A stretch of DNA of 64,000 nucleotides, taken from NCBI GenBank assembly GCA_963715485.1, contig OY970244.1, positions 1,922,001-1,986,000 of the forward strand, written 5' to 3'. The position numbers were made by a program, and so were the translations under genes. Position 1 is the stretch's first letter; each line of letters starts with the position of its first letter. This document shows positions 8,195 through 17,519 of the stretch, one piece after another. The stretch is from SG8-30 sp963715485. Lineage in GTDB: Bacteria > Pseudomonadota > Gammaproteobacteria > Steroidobacterales > Steroidobacteraceae. The notes below the pieces were generated by a model, which saw nothing but the letters and a program-made list of their open reading frames with translations, did no database searches and was not told the DNA's origin.

Positions 8195-9907
8195 TCACCG
8201 GATGTAACCAAGGCTCTCGAGCTTCACGAGAATCCGGTGTGCGGCCAGGTCTGGCGAAAGATTTCTCGTATCAATCCGCATCTCGGGATTCTCCGGTTCC
8301 TCGTAGGGGTCGCTGATTCCAGTGAACTCCTTGATCTTGCCGGCGCGAGCCAAGGCGTACAGGCCTTTTCGATCCCGTTGCTCGCACACGTCAAGTGGTG
8401 TGGCCACATGGATCTCAACAAAGCCACCTGAAGCCTCGACCATGTCCCGCACCTGGCGACGGGTTGCTGTGTAGGGCGCAATGGGCGCACAGACCGCAAC
8501 ACCACCGTACTTGGTGATTTCCGATGCAACGTAGCCAATGCGCAGAATGTTTATATCCCGGTGTTCTCGCGAAAAGCCAAGCTCACTTGAAAGGTGCTTG
8601 CGAACGACATCGCCGTCCAGAAGGGTTACGCGTCGCATGCCGAGCTCAAGTAGCTTTACCAGCAATGCGTTTGCGATTGTCGACTTGCCTGACCCGGAAA
8701 GACCGGTAAAGAAGACGGTAAATCCCTGTTGGTGCTTTGGTGGATGCGTGGCGCGGAGTTCAGCGATGATTTCAGGGTAAGAAAACCATTCCGGAATAGC
8801 CAGTCCTTCACGAAGTCGCCGCCTGAATTCCGTGCCGGACAGCCTCGAAATTGTCACGTCCGGTGATACCTCGTCCTCCGGTATGAACTGGGCCTTTTCC
8901 TCAACATAGACCATCTCCTTGAAGGGCACGACCGTGACATCGATTTCATCGGCATGTTGCTGCAGCAATTCCTGGGCGGCATAAGGCTCATAGAATGACT
9001 TTCCATCTGCTGCCGCGCCCGGTCCGGCATGGTCGCGGCCCACGATGAGGTGCGTGCAGCCGTAGTTCTTCCGAATGATCGCGTGCCAGAGCGCCTCCCG
9101 AGGTCCAGCCATCCGCATGGCCAGGTTTAGCAGACTCAATGTCGTCGTCTGGTCCGGGTAGTGTTTCATCATGTGTTCGTAGCAGCGAACCCGGGTGTAG
9201 TGATCAATGTCTCCTGGTCGAGTCATACCCACGACCGGGTGCAGCAGCAAATTGGCCTCCGTATCCCGAGCCGCCCGGAAGGTCAGTTCCTGGTGAGCCC
9301 GATGCATGGGATTTCGGGTCTGGAATGCTACGACCTTGCGCCACCCTAGCTTGCGGAAGCGGCCGCGGAGCTCAGATGGAGAATCGCGGAGTAGTTTGAA
9401 ATCGTAGTGCATCGGCGGCTCCACGCCGCGTAGCCGGCCACCCAGATAGACACTGCCTGTTCTGTGCAGGAGGTGATGGACGCCTGGGTGATGTTCGTCT
9501 TCAGTGCCGTATACGCCTCGCGCCTCCGCAGCCTTGTCCGGCACCCACCGATCGCTGATAACCATCGTTGCAATCAGCACGCCTTCGGGATCCCGAAGCG
9601 CTATTAGGTCATCCAGTTCTAGTTCGGCAGCAAACTCCTCGGTGACATCAAGATTGACTGGAATGGGCCAGATCAGCCCTCCGGGAAGGCGCATGCTCTC
9701 AACAACGGATTCGTACTCATCACGCGTGAGAAAACCCGCGAGCGGCGAAAATGCGCCATTCAGAAGAAGCTCGATGTCGCAGAGTTGCCGTGCAGTGAGA
9801 TTCCAGGACTTGTAATCCCGAGCTGCAGCCTTCTCCAGTTCAGCCTCTGCCTCGTTGAGATACAACTCCTGCAGTGTCCCGCCGTGCGGTTCTTTGAATG
9901 CGCCCAC
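8195..9907 (-). CDS. Bifunctional sulfate adenylyltransferase / adenylylsulfate kinase
   Basis: A single 570-residue chain that makes APS from sulfate and ATP and then phosphorylates it to PAPS, for sulfate assimilation or sulfation. The first ~390 residues are a single-chain (Sat-type) ATP sulfurylase with the nucleotide motifs QTRNPMHRAH and VGRDHAGPG. The C-terminal ~180 residues are APS kinase, with P-loop GLSGSGKST at 402-410 and LLDGDVVRKHLS soon after. Both active sites look intact, unlike forms where the kinase domain is only regulatory. The start is GTG 9907 with AAGGAG five bases upstream. No cysD, cysN, cysH or sulfate transporter is adjacent. Confidence 0.95.
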   Translation of the reverse strand: MGAFKEPHGGTLQELYLNEAEAELEKAAARDYKSWNLTARQLCDIELLLNGAFSPLAGFLTRDEYESVVESMRLPGGLIWPIPVNLDVTEEFAAELELDDLIALRDPEGVLIATMVISDRWVPDKAAEARGVYGTEDEHHPGVHHLLHRTGSVYLGGRLRGVEPPMHYDFKLLRDSPSELRGRFRKLGWRKVVAFQTRNPMHRAHQELTFRAARDTEANLLLHPVVGMTRPGDIDHYTRVRCYEHMMKHYPDQTTTLSLLNLAMRMAGPREALWHAIIRKNYGCTHLIVGRDHAGPGAAADGKSFYEPYAAQELLQQHADEIDVTVVPFKEMVYVEEKAQFIPEDEVSPDVTISRLSGTEFRRRLREGLAIPEWFSYPEIIAELRATHPPKHQQGFTVFFTGLSGSGKSTIANALLVKLLELGMRRVTLLDGDVVRKHLSSELGFSREHRDINILRIGYVASEITKYGGVAVCAPIAPYTATRRQVRDMVEASGGFVEIHVATPLDVCEQRDRKGLYALARAGKIKEFTGISDPYEEPENPEMRIDTRNLSPDLAAHRILVKLESLGYIR

Positions 9908-10337
9908 GTTGACTCCTTACGCAATAGACACTGGTATTTGAGTTTACGCCATCGAATCTCGAGTGCGAGCGCAACTCACCGGTATTATGTGCAAGAAGTC
10001 AGCTGAATATAGCGATGCAGTACGTGATCGCTCATGCGAGGTTGCGTCGCCTTGCTGATGGGCCTGGCCGAGTGCGGGCCCTAGGTGGCCTGCCTCAGCC
10101 CCGCTGCTACCCCAATACGCACCCCTCCTGCGAGAGCCGCCAGGGATGTCTGGTTCAGGCTCATCCCAGACGCCCTTTGTCCTGCCTGACCCGTATCTCG
10201 CAGACGACAGACCACACCCGCTCCCGCGCCAGAATGCCGGGCTTACTCCGTAGGATCCGGCTTTGTGCTACAAAGTAGTCGGCCGGCTTGATGGCTGGCG
10301 CCGCTCGGGGAGGGGGCCTTCGGGCCTGGGGACGCTG
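9908..10337. other. Intergenic region between divergent sat-cysC and permease genes
   Basis: About 430 bases separate the two divergently transcribed genes. The region must hold both promoters, but I could not assign a convincing -35/-10 pair. No conserved reading frame, tRNA or repeat was recognised. In-frame extension of the permease to the TTG at 10263 would occupy its right end but adds an Arg/Gly-rich stretch unlike a transporter N-terminus. Confidence 0.5.
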
Positions 10338-11681
10338 ATGCTCGAACGACTGAGTAGCTGGTGGCGCCTGGACGAGGACGCCGAACGGCAGAGTGCCGAC
10401 AACCCGCACAGCCCGCTGAGCCCGGCCCAGCGCCGGGATACCGGGCCGATGCTGACGCTCGCTTTCGGTTGGGGTTTCCTGATTACTGGCTTGTTCATCG
10501 GTGGCATGCTCGGCACCGGCCAGCCGTTCATGCCGGACCTGATCCGGAACTCGTTTCTTGGAAACCTGACGAATTTCGTCATTGGCGCGCTGGTTGGCTA
10601 CATGGGCTACCAGACCGGCTGCAACAGCGGCCTGCTCTACCGCATGGTCTACGGCAACATCGGCGCGTACATCCCGGTGTTGTTCCTGTGCCTGCTGCTG
10701 ATCATGTGGCAGGGAATCGTCGTGGGCGCATTCAGCCAGGCCTGGGTTCAGGACTTCGACTCACCATGGTTCTACGTGGTTGCGATCTTCGCCGGCTTGC
10801 TTTACACGGTGACCACGTACTTTGGCGTCAAGGGCCTGGAACGCGTCGCGCTGCCGGCCTCGGTGATCCTCGTCGCCGTGTTGCTGTACGCGGGCTGGTA
10901 CAACGTTGACAAGGCCGGGGGCTGGCAGGGCTTTCTGGCGATGTCCCGGGAAACGGCCGCACGCAGCCCGCTGACGGACGTGCAGGCTGTCAACATCGTC
11001 ATTGGCTCGTGGATCGTCGGTGCCGTCGTGATGGCCGAATACACCCGATTCGCCAAGAAGGCCTGGGTCGCGGTCGCGATCCCGTTCATCGTGCTGATCA
11101 TCGCGCAATGGTTCCTGCAGCTGGTGGGCGCCATGGGCGGCGTGGTGTCCGGCTCGTTCGACTTCACCGCCTACATGCGCGCCTCGGGGACCTTCATCGG
11201 GCTGTTCGGTCTGATCGCGATGAGCCTCGCACTGTGGACCACCGGTGATGCCAACCTGTACCTGCCATCGATCCAGACCGCGAGCGTCTTCAGGCGACCC
11301 AAGCGCGTGACGGTTGTGATCTGCGGATTGCTCGGGACGCTGATCGGACTCGGGATCTACCAGCGCTTCATGGAGTTCATAGGCGAGCTGGCAAACCTGG
11401 TGCCTCCGCTCATTGGTCCGGTTATTGTCGACTACTATTTGTTCAACAAGGCTCGCTTTCACGTCGAGCTGCTCGACAAGCTGCCGGCCTGGAATCCGCT
11501 TGCCGTAGTCTCATTCGTGATCGGCGCGGTGGCCGCGCGCTACGCGCCGGCCTCGACAGCGGCCGGGCTGTTCGGCCTGGGTGTATCGATGGCAAGCTAC
11601 GTCCTCCTGTACGGGATGGCCAGCGCCACGGGCCTCAAGATAGGACACGCCAAGGCCGAAGCCGAGGCGGGCCTCAAGTAA
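10338..11681 (+). CDS. Cytosine/purine permease-like transporter (NCS1 family)
   Basis: A 447-residue inner-membrane protein with about 12 hydrophobic segments. Its pattern is that of CodB-like nucleobase:cation symporters, including GALVGYMGYQTGCNSGLLYR and VDYYLFNKARF near the C-terminus. ATG 10338 was preferred over an upstream TTG because the extra 25 residues are Arg/Gly-rich. Substrate cannot be decided from sequence. No deaminase or nucleobase catabolic gene is adjacent. A diverged copy of the tRNA terminator lies 43 bases downstream. Confidence 0.85.
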   Translation: MLERLSSWWRLDEDAERQSADNPHSPLSPAQRRDTGPMLTLAFGWGFLITGLFIGGMLGTGQPFMPDLIRNSFLGNLTNFVIGALVGYMGYQTGCNSGLLYRMVYGNIGAYIPVLFLCLLLIMWQGIVVGAFSQAWVQDFDSPWFYVVAIFAGLLYTVTTYFGVKGLERVALPASVILVAVLLYAGWYNVDKAGGWQGFLAMSRETAARSPLTDVQAVNIVIGSWIVGAVVMAEYTRFAKKAWVAVAIPFIVLIIAQWFLQLVGAMGGVVSGSFDFTAYMRASGTFIGLFGLIAMSLALWTTGDANLYLPSIQTASVFRRPKRVTVVICGLLGTLIGLGIYQRFMEFIGELANLVPPLIGPVIVDYYLFNKARFHVELLDKLPAWNPLAVVSFVIGAVAARYAPASTAAGLFGLGVSMASYVLLYGMASATGLKIGHAKAEAEAGLK

Positions 11682-11723
11682 GTACGACGCGTCTGAGATA
11701 GGGAATCCCTGCCTCTTAGGAGA

Positions 11724-11745
11724 CTCCGGCCTGGTGCCCGAGTTT
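11724..11745 (+). terminator. Diverged copy of the tRNA-fMet terminator
   Basis: This segment matches the terminator at 7680-7700 through CCGGCCTGGTGCC and the flanking GAGA and GTTTC. Within the stem one C-G pair has become T-A (ACTC...GAGT), so pairing is kept apart from one C-C mismatch. It sits after the permease gene. Its tail is poorer in T (TTTCCGCTTCC). Confidence 0.55.
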
Positions 11746-11845
11746 CCGCTTCCGTTGAGCGGTAATGTCCAACCCTATCGATTGGGCCTGGCGGTGCGAT
11801 AGACGGAATTGAACACTTGAGATTGACGAGCGTCAGGAGATAGAC

Positions 11846-12295
11846 ATGTCCGAGGACCCTAAGAGAGAAGTCGTGAGCGCGCCCTGGCATTTTTGGGTGA
11901 TTGGCGTTGTCGCGCTCCTGTGGAACGCCATGGGCGCCCTGGATTACGTCATGACGCAGACCAGGAATGAAGGGTATATGAGTCAATTCACGCCCGAGCA
12001 GCTGTCTTTCTTCTACGGCCTCCCGGCGTGGGCCGTCGCGACCTGGGCTACTGCAGTGTGGGGTGGAGTCCTGGGTGCGCTCTTGCTGCTGGCAAGGCGG
12101 CGTCAGGCGGTGTTGCTGTTTCTTGCTTCGCTAGTCGCGATGGTTATCACAACATTTCAGAACTACGTTCTATCCAATGGAATGGACGTAATGGGCGATG
12201 CTTTCTCTCTCGGATTCACTGCCGCAATATTCCTGCTTTCGCTGGCATTCTTTCTCTACGCCCGCGCAATGCATGGACGGAAGATACTTGGCTAG
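11846..12295 (+). CDS. Small four-helix membrane protein, function unknown
   Basis: A 149-residue protein with four predicted membrane segments (near residues 15-35, 60-82, 88-108 and 118-140). The first segment contains HFWVIGVVALLWNAMGALDY. This type is common in proteobacteria and often annotated only as a hypothetical or sugar-transporter-like membrane protein. ATG 11846 is preceded by AGGAG. It stands alone, with no evident operon partner. Confidence 0.8.
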   Translation: MSEDPKREVVSAPWHFWVIGVVALLWNAMGALDYVMTQTRNEGYMSQFTPEQLSFFYGLPAWAVATWATAVWGGVLGALLLLARRRQAVLLFLASLVAMVITTFQNYVLSNGMDVMGDAFSLGFTAAIFLLSLAFFLYARAMHGRKILG

Positions 12296-12513
12296 CCCGG
12301 AACGGCCTGCATTCCAGGAACTGTCGGCGGCGGGAGCAGGTGAGTGTCATTTCCCGTTGTCTTTCCGCCGCTGCGGTTGGCCGTATAGCGATCGTCAATT
12401 ACGCCTCAACGCGTGACCCCATCACGCATGATCTCGCCATTTACTGACCCGTCTTCTACCGTGACAAGCTGCGGTTCCTCGTCTACCCAGGACCCAGGAT
12501 GACTCGGCCGGCC

Positions 12514-13254
12514 TCAGAAGCCTGAGCCAAGCAGGAGGAACAGCAGCACAAACTCGACGCCGTTGGAGATGTTGTGGGCGACGATTGGTGCCACGAGGCT
12601 TCCAGATCTCTCGTAGAAGTACGCGAAACACAGGCCCAGGATGAAGGCATAGATCTGCTGGCCGATGGCATAGATGAGATTGCCTGACCAAAAGGATCCA
12701 AGGTGCATTAACGCGAACAGGACTGCGATGATCACTCCCGCCACGTGTACGTCCCACCTAATGATGCGTACGTGACCACTGAACTTGCTCATGAGGTAAG
12801 TCATCAGCAGGCCGCGGACGAAGATCTCCTCCGACGTCCCGGCGAATAGCCACTCAAACGAAAGCCAGCCCACCACGTTCGTCCGGTCGAGCACGTAGCC
12901 AGTGATTTCCTGGCCAGTCACGACTGCAGGTCCGTGATCGACGAGCGTCATGATCACGCCAAACAAGACGCCGATGACCACCGCCGGCTTGAGATAGAGG
13001 TTGCCGGATCTTATGTTGAGGCCGTATTTCCCGAGACCCCCGCCCGAGACAAGCATGATGACGACGGCAGCTAGCATCTGCATGAAGTGATGAAAATAGA
13101 GGTAGATCCAGGGGTAAGTCGCCAGCGTGTCCTCCGCGAAGCCCTTGGTGGCGAAGCTGGCAAAAAGCTCCGATACGATGGCGATTGCGATGATCAGAAT
13201 CAGGACAAGTCCTACGGGAAAGACCTTCGACTTCAGGAGTTCAAGCGTCTTCAT
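12514..13254 (-). CDS. CPBP family intramembrane metalloprotease
   Basis: A 246-residue polytopic protein of the CAAX-protease/bacteriocin-processing (Abi) family. The motifs occur in order: EEIFVRG (paired glutamates and Arg), FALMHL (motif 2 His) and AHNISN (motif 3 His/Asn). These form the metal site of glutamic-type intramembrane proteases. ATG 13254 (MKTLELL) was chosen. An upstream in-frame extension to 13404 is Arg-rich and precedes the first helix without homology. The substrate is unknown, and nothing adjacent suggests a bacteriocin locus. Confidence 0.9.
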   Translation of the reverse strand: MKTLELLKSKVFPVGLVLILIIAIAIVSELFASFATKGFAEDTLATYPWIYLYFHHFMQMLAAVVIMLVSGGGLGKYGLNIRSGNLYLKPAVVIGVLFGVIMTLVDHGPAVVTGQEITGYVLDRTNVVGWLSFEWLFAGTSEEIFVRGLLMTYLMSKFSGHVRIIRWDVHVAGVIIAVLFALMHLGSFWSGNLIYAIGQQIYAFILGLCFAYFYERSGSLVAPIVAHNISNGVEFVLLFLLLGSGF

Positions 13255-13680
13255 GCTGCTGTCTTCTGCAGGAAACCAACTGGTCCGTAGTCTAGGTCCG
13301 TTGATGTTCATTCTGGAAGCCCCGTCGACTGGACGCTGGTTCCCAAGAGCGCGAGCACCGCAACGGAACGCGACGCGCCGGTGACCATTCAGATGAGAGA
13401 ACATCAGTTAAAGAGCGCGCGGGCTGTCGCTCCAGCCAGGCTCATGCTTGCGCTTCAGTTGCTGCCCGTCGCGGCGGTTGCCAAGTGACTTAGAACGCCA
13501 CGTAGCAGCTACCAGACTGGTCGGTACAGGGCCCCTGGCGCATCGCGCCGTAGTTTTTGCCTCTTGGACCGCCACGGCGAAACTTAGGGTTGGAATTGCG
13601 GCATCCCAAGCTGCTAGAGTCGGCTCGAAAGTCTTGTGCCGCCAGGGATTCAATTGATTCCGTATCTCCGCTCCCGAACC

Positions 13681-14166
13681 ATGCAGCGTTTCGCCAACCT
13701 CTTCGTCATGGGCGTCGTTGCACTGGCCCTGAGTGCATGCTCCGGCCTGCAGCGCAGCGACCCGCTCCAGGTGGCCGTCGCTGGCATCGAGCCGATGCAG
13801 GGAGAGGGGCTCGAGTTGCGCATGCTGGTCAAGCTGCGTGTGCAGAACCCCAATGACGCCGCACTTGACTACGATGGGGTGTACGTCAAGCTGGAAGTCA
13901 TGGACAAGACCTTTGCCACCGGCGTCAGCGATGAACACGGCACTGTCGGCCGATTCGGCGAATCGATCATCGACGTACCGGTGACGGTCTCAATGCTGCG
14001 CATGGTGCGCCAGACGCTCGGCATGCTCAACGGTGAGCCGCTCGACAAGGTCACCTATCGGCTGAGTGGCAAACTCAGCGGTCCGGGTTTTGGTTCCAAC
14101 CGGTTCCAGGCCCAGGGTGAATTTGGTCTGCCGGCCGCCCCTGCGAGTGAATCGCCGACCCCTTGA
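13681..14166 (+). CDS. LEA type 2 (LEA14-like) lipoprotein
   Basis: A 161-residue secreted lipoprotein. The signal peptide ends in lipobox LSAC, followed by a single LEA-2/WHy-type beta-sandwich domain (LRMLVKLRVQNPNDAALDYDGVYVKLEV). Proteins of this family in proteobacteria are periplasm-facing lipoproteins of unknown function. ATG 13681 gives a clean signal peptide. The adjacent downstream cyclase-family gene may be cotranscribed (96 bases apart). Confidence 0.85.
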   Translation: MQRFANLFVMGVVALALSACSGLQRSDPLQVAVAGIEPMQGEGLELRMLVKLRVQNPNDAALDYDGVYVKLEVMDKTFATGVSDEHGTVGRFGESIIDVPVTVSMLRMVRQTLGMLNGEPLDKVTYRLSGKLSGPGFGSNRFQAQGEFGLPAAPASESPTP

Positions 14167-14262
14167 AGCTGACTGCTATCCGACCGGGTTTTGGCTCGAA
14201 ATACCAGCTCCAAGAGGGCCCCTTGCCCACTGACAGCCAAGAACACAACTCTGGAGACCGCC

Positions 14263-15255
14263 ATGAATCGCCGTAGTCTGCTCAAGCTCACCAGCGCGGC
14301 CCTGGCCGGGGCGGTGGCCCTGCCGCCGTTCGTCAATGCAGAGACCAAGTCCGCGGCGGCGGGTCTCTGGGGCGTGTGGGACGATGTCTTCGCACGGGCG
14401 CGCTTCATTTCCCTTTCGCACGTCCTGGCCCCGGACTCGCCGTTGTGGCATGGCTTTCCACCGACCACGAAATTCCAGCAAGGTATGGGACGGCTTGACG
14501 ACCAGGCACCCTTTGCCGCCTTCACCTACGAGAAGACTGGCGTCGAAACTTCCGCCTATTCCTTCGCCACCGATCAATTCGGCACGCAGCTCGACCCCCC
14601 CGCGCATTGGCATCAATGCTTCCCTGCCATCGACGAATTGCCTCCAACCCTTGCTCTACGCAAGCTTGCAGTGATTTCGATCATCGACAAAGTTCAGTCG
14701 GACCCCAACTATCATCTAACGGCTGACGATGTTCGCGCCTGGGAACGCGCCAATGGCACCATTCCGGCAGGAAGCGTGGTCATGGTGCGCTCGGACTGGT
14801 CCAAGCGATGGCCCGATGCCGAGCGAATGCAGCCTGCCGACGGCAAATTTCCCGGCGTGTCGCTCGAGGCCCTGCAGTTCCTGCATCTCGAGCGCAACAT
14901 CCTTCTTCACGGCCATGAGCCGCTGGACACCGACTCCACGCCAACGTTGGCTGGTGAAGACTGGTTGATGAACAATGGCTACATGCAGGCCGAGGGCGTC
15001 GCCAATCTCGACCTGGTGCCAGCGTCAGGTGCGCTGGTCGCGATTGGCTTTCCGCGTCTGAAAGGCGGGACCGGAGGCTTCGTCAGCTTCACCGCGATCT
15101 GTCCGGCCGACTGGTCGCAGGGTATTCGCCCGGGTGAACTAGCCGAAGCACCGTTGGCTTACAATGGCCAGCGGCTGGTTTGGAACGAGGACAAGGGTGT
15201 GCGCGAACGCAGCGCACCCTGCGACAAGCCGAAGGGAAAGCTCAGCTTCAACTGA
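14263..15255 (+). CDS. Exported cyclase-family protein (kynurenine formamidase-like fold)
   Basis: A 330-residue metal-dependent hydrolase-like protein of the cyclase/KynB family. The N-terminus MNRRSLLKLTSAALAG looks like an export signal and ends around VNA. The metal motif reads GTQLDPPAHW, where classical KynB has GTHxDxPxH, so one histidine ligand is replaced by Gln. ATG 14263 was chosen because it starts the signal peptide. The substrate is unknown, and formamidase activity should not be assumed. Confidence 0.85.
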   Translation: MNRRSLLKLTSAALAGAVALPPFVNAETKSAAAGLWGVWDDVFARARFISLSHVLAPDSPLWHGFPPTTKFQQGMGRLDDQAPFAAFTYEKTGVETSAYSFATDQFGTQLDPPAHWHQCFPAIDELPPTLALRKLAVISIIDKVQSDPNYHLTADDVRAWERANGTIPAGSVVMVRSDWSKRWPDAERMQPADGKFPGVSLEALQFLHLERNILLHGHEPLDTDSTPTLAGEDWLMNNGYMQAEGVANLDLVPASGALVAIGFPRLKGGTGGFVSFTAICPADWSQGIRPGELAEAPLAYNGQRLVWNEDKGVRERSAPCDKPKGKLSFN

Positions 15256-15384
15256 GGCCCGGCGACCAAGGCCTTCGGTCCGACGGGCGACTTGCATGCC
15301 CTGCCTACGCGCCATTTACTGGGCGTCATGCCTCGTCATAGTTTCTATTCTTCCAGAAATAACGGAGCGACCCTGTCGTTAGGC

Positions 15385-15414
15385 TATAATTCCGTCATAA
15401 TAGATATATATATC
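15385..15414. promoter_or_regulatory. AT-rich palindrome region upstream of FHA gene
   Basis: In a conspicuously AT-rich stretch of the 283-base gap, a TATAAT (15385-15390) is followed by a perfect 12-base palindrome GATATATATATC (15403-15414). The next gene on the plus strand starts at 15539. A promoter or operator role is inferred. The -35 is not convincing. Confidence 0.4.
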
Positions 15415-15538
15415 AATAGGTTATTCATCATATCGCCACCAGTACTTGCATAAACCCTCTCATTTACATAATTTGTAGCCGTTCGAGGGTCGTTTTGTGG
15501 AATCAAGCGCGTAACGCGCGTGGCGAGGGCGCCGGATC

Positions 15539-16774
15539 ATGCATAAGCAAGACATGATTGAACGACGAGAGCATGTCAGTGCAGCGACGGAACACTCGCG
15601 TCGCACTGTCACCGGGATTGAGGTGGTCGAGTACACCGACGGTCATGGCCACGGCGAGGAGCTTTCCACGGTCCTGGAGGCCCAGCCGCCGCTGGCGGTG
15701 CCGCGCCGCAGTCGAAAGGCCCCGGTGCTCGACAGCGGTCCGGCGCGCATGGCCCAGCTCGAACGGGAGTTGTCGCAGCTGGAGGACGAGTTCACCGCAA
15801 TGCGCCGGGACGCGGACCGCCGCGACCGCGAGTATCAGGACAGGATTGCAGCCCTGCTGACGCACCTCAACGAGCGCGAATACGAGTTGTTTGAGAAGGA
15901 CTCGAAAATTGCGTCGTTGGCAGCTGCGTACGATGGTCTTCGCGCGCAGGTCGAGGACGGCTCCGTGCCGGCCACCGGCATCGCGGTTGGGTTCATCAAC
16001 GGTCACCGTCGAAGCGGTGACATCGTCGAAAGCCTGAAGGCCCGCCTCGAGGAACGCGGTCGGGCGCTGAAGATCGCGCGCGAGGATGCGGACGCGCTCC
16101 AAAGTGAATGTGCGAGGCTGACAGAGGCCCTGGCGGAGCGTGGGCAGCATGTCGCGCAGTTGATGGAACAGTTGACGCGTGGTGAGGTCGGTCACGGCTT
16201 CGGGATGGACTTCCGCAGCGGTCTGCGTCGACTTTTCCAGCGTGATCCGGCCGTCGCAACCGGTACCGAGGAATCGCGGGCCTGGAACTCGTCAGTCAGC
16301 GCCGTGGAAACGATCGTCCTCGACTCGCCAGCGGATCTGGACTCCGGGGATTCACCGCCTGATGTCAGCGAGGCCGCGAACGACGGCAAGGTCGAAGGCA
16401 AGGCGGCGACCGAGAAGGCAGTCGAAAGCGCCGCGAAGGAAACGACTCCGCGCGCGAAGGTTGATAGCGTCAGGTTGCGCCGGTATCTGCTGCCGTTGCA
16501 ACCCAATGTCGACCCGGTCTTCGAGTTGTCGGGCCCGCGCTCCTACGTAGGTCGTGGCGTCGAGGCGGACGTCTACATCAGCCACCCGACCATCAGCCGC
16601 CTTCACGGGGTGCTCTACTGCATCGGTGGCGCTACGATAGTGGAGGACGCACGCAGCTCCAACGGCGTCTTCGTCAACCGCAAGCGCGTGCAGCAGTCGG
16701 TGCTGAAAGACGGCGACGTCGTCTCCTTCGGCAATGTCGCCTTTCATTTCCGGGTCTCGGTTTCCGACTCGTAG
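15539..16774 (+). CDS. Coiled-coil protein with C-terminal FHA domain
   Basis: A 411-residue cytoplasmic protein. Residues ~75-220 are heptad-rich coiled coil (AQLERELSQLEDEFTAMRRD), followed by an acidic/Ala-Lys linker. A complete FHA domain lies at ~324-408 with GRG (after SYV), SRLHG and SSNGVFVN, the residues that bind phosphothreonine peptides. No kinase gene is adjacent. A second FHA protein lies 2.5 kb downstream. The role is probably as a phospho-dependent scaffold. The specific pathway is unknown. Confidence 0.85.
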   Translation: MHKQDMIERREHVSAATEHSRRTVTGIEVVEYTDGHGHGEELSTVLEAQPPLAVPRRSRKAPVLDSGPARMAQLERELSQLEDEFTAMRRDADRRDREYQDRIAALLTHLNEREYELFEKDSKIASLAAAYDGLRAQVEDGSVPATGIAVGFINGHRRSGDIVESLKARLEERGRALKIAREDADALQSECARLTEALAERGQHVAQLMEQLTRGEVGHGFGMDFRSGLRRLFQRDPAVATGTEESRAWNSSVSAVETIVLDSPADLDSGDSPPDVSEAANDGKVEGKAATEKAVESAAKETTPRAKVDSVRLRRYLLPLQPNVDPVFELSGPRSYVGRGVEADVYISHPTISRLHGVLYCIGGATIVEDARSSNGVFVNRKRVQQSVLKDGDVVSFGNVAFHFRVSVSDS

Positions 16775-16888
16775 TAGCATCGAATACAGTCGGCGTGGCC
16801 GATGATGTGGGGGGGCGCTGGATGAGTCGGATGTGGCCGGCGGCGGTTGCCGCGAGATAACCGGCCCGAGAGCGCGGAGCTGATCCGC

Positions 16889-17206
16889 TCAGCGATCTTT
16901 CATACGGTAGTCGTGGGCGGCTACGCATTCCGGCAAGTCGTAGAACAGTGGCGCCCGGTTTCCGGAACGGTTGCCAAAGTCGGCGTAGAAGCGTTCGCAG
17001 GACTGGCGGTCGGGACGCTCCTTCTTGTCGATGCATTCCTCTACATACTGCAACCTCAAGGGCGCCAGCTTTTCCTGGCGCGCGGCCTCGCAGGCGGCAT
17101 CGAGTCGGGCCAGAGTCGCGTCGCGATCTTCTTCGGTAGCGGTCGCCGGTACGACAACTGCGGTCAGCAACACGACTGCAGTTAACAGATTGCAGGTACG
17201 CGTCAT
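16889..17206 (-). CDS. Small exported protein, function unknown
   Basis: A 105-residue protein with a clear signal peptide (LLTAVVLLTAVVVPATATE), a charged helical body and three cysteines (AACEAAR, VEECIDK, ESCERF-type spacing) suggesting periplasmic disulfides. It converges with the FHA gene. No domain is recognised. Confidence 0.65.
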   Translation of the reverse strand: MTRTCNLLTAVVLLTAVVVPATATEEDRDATLARLDAACEAARQEKLAPLRLQYVEECIDKKERPDRQSCERFYADFGNRSGNRAPLFYDLPECVAAHDYRMKDR

Positions 17207-17519
17207 GTCTAAGCTCCAGGGTCCGTATACTTTCTACAGAATACCATTGCCTGGAAGAGCGTACTCCCACCGTGTCCACAGGCTACGACGCGAGTTTGGG
17301 TCGATTGGAAAATTCTTTGCCCGTTCCCGTTGCTCGACAGGAACCAACTGAAGCCTGCCAGGGGGGCACCTCAAGTACCTATTGTTTGTCCTACGGCACG
17401 GCATAGGCTGGCTGCATGGAGCCGGCCAACGAAACTATGTCAGGCCAATCGGTTCCCTGCCAGGTTCGTCCTGGCCGTGGCTGGTTTTCTGGGTCAATTC
17501 TCCAGCGCGGGAGGTGTAT

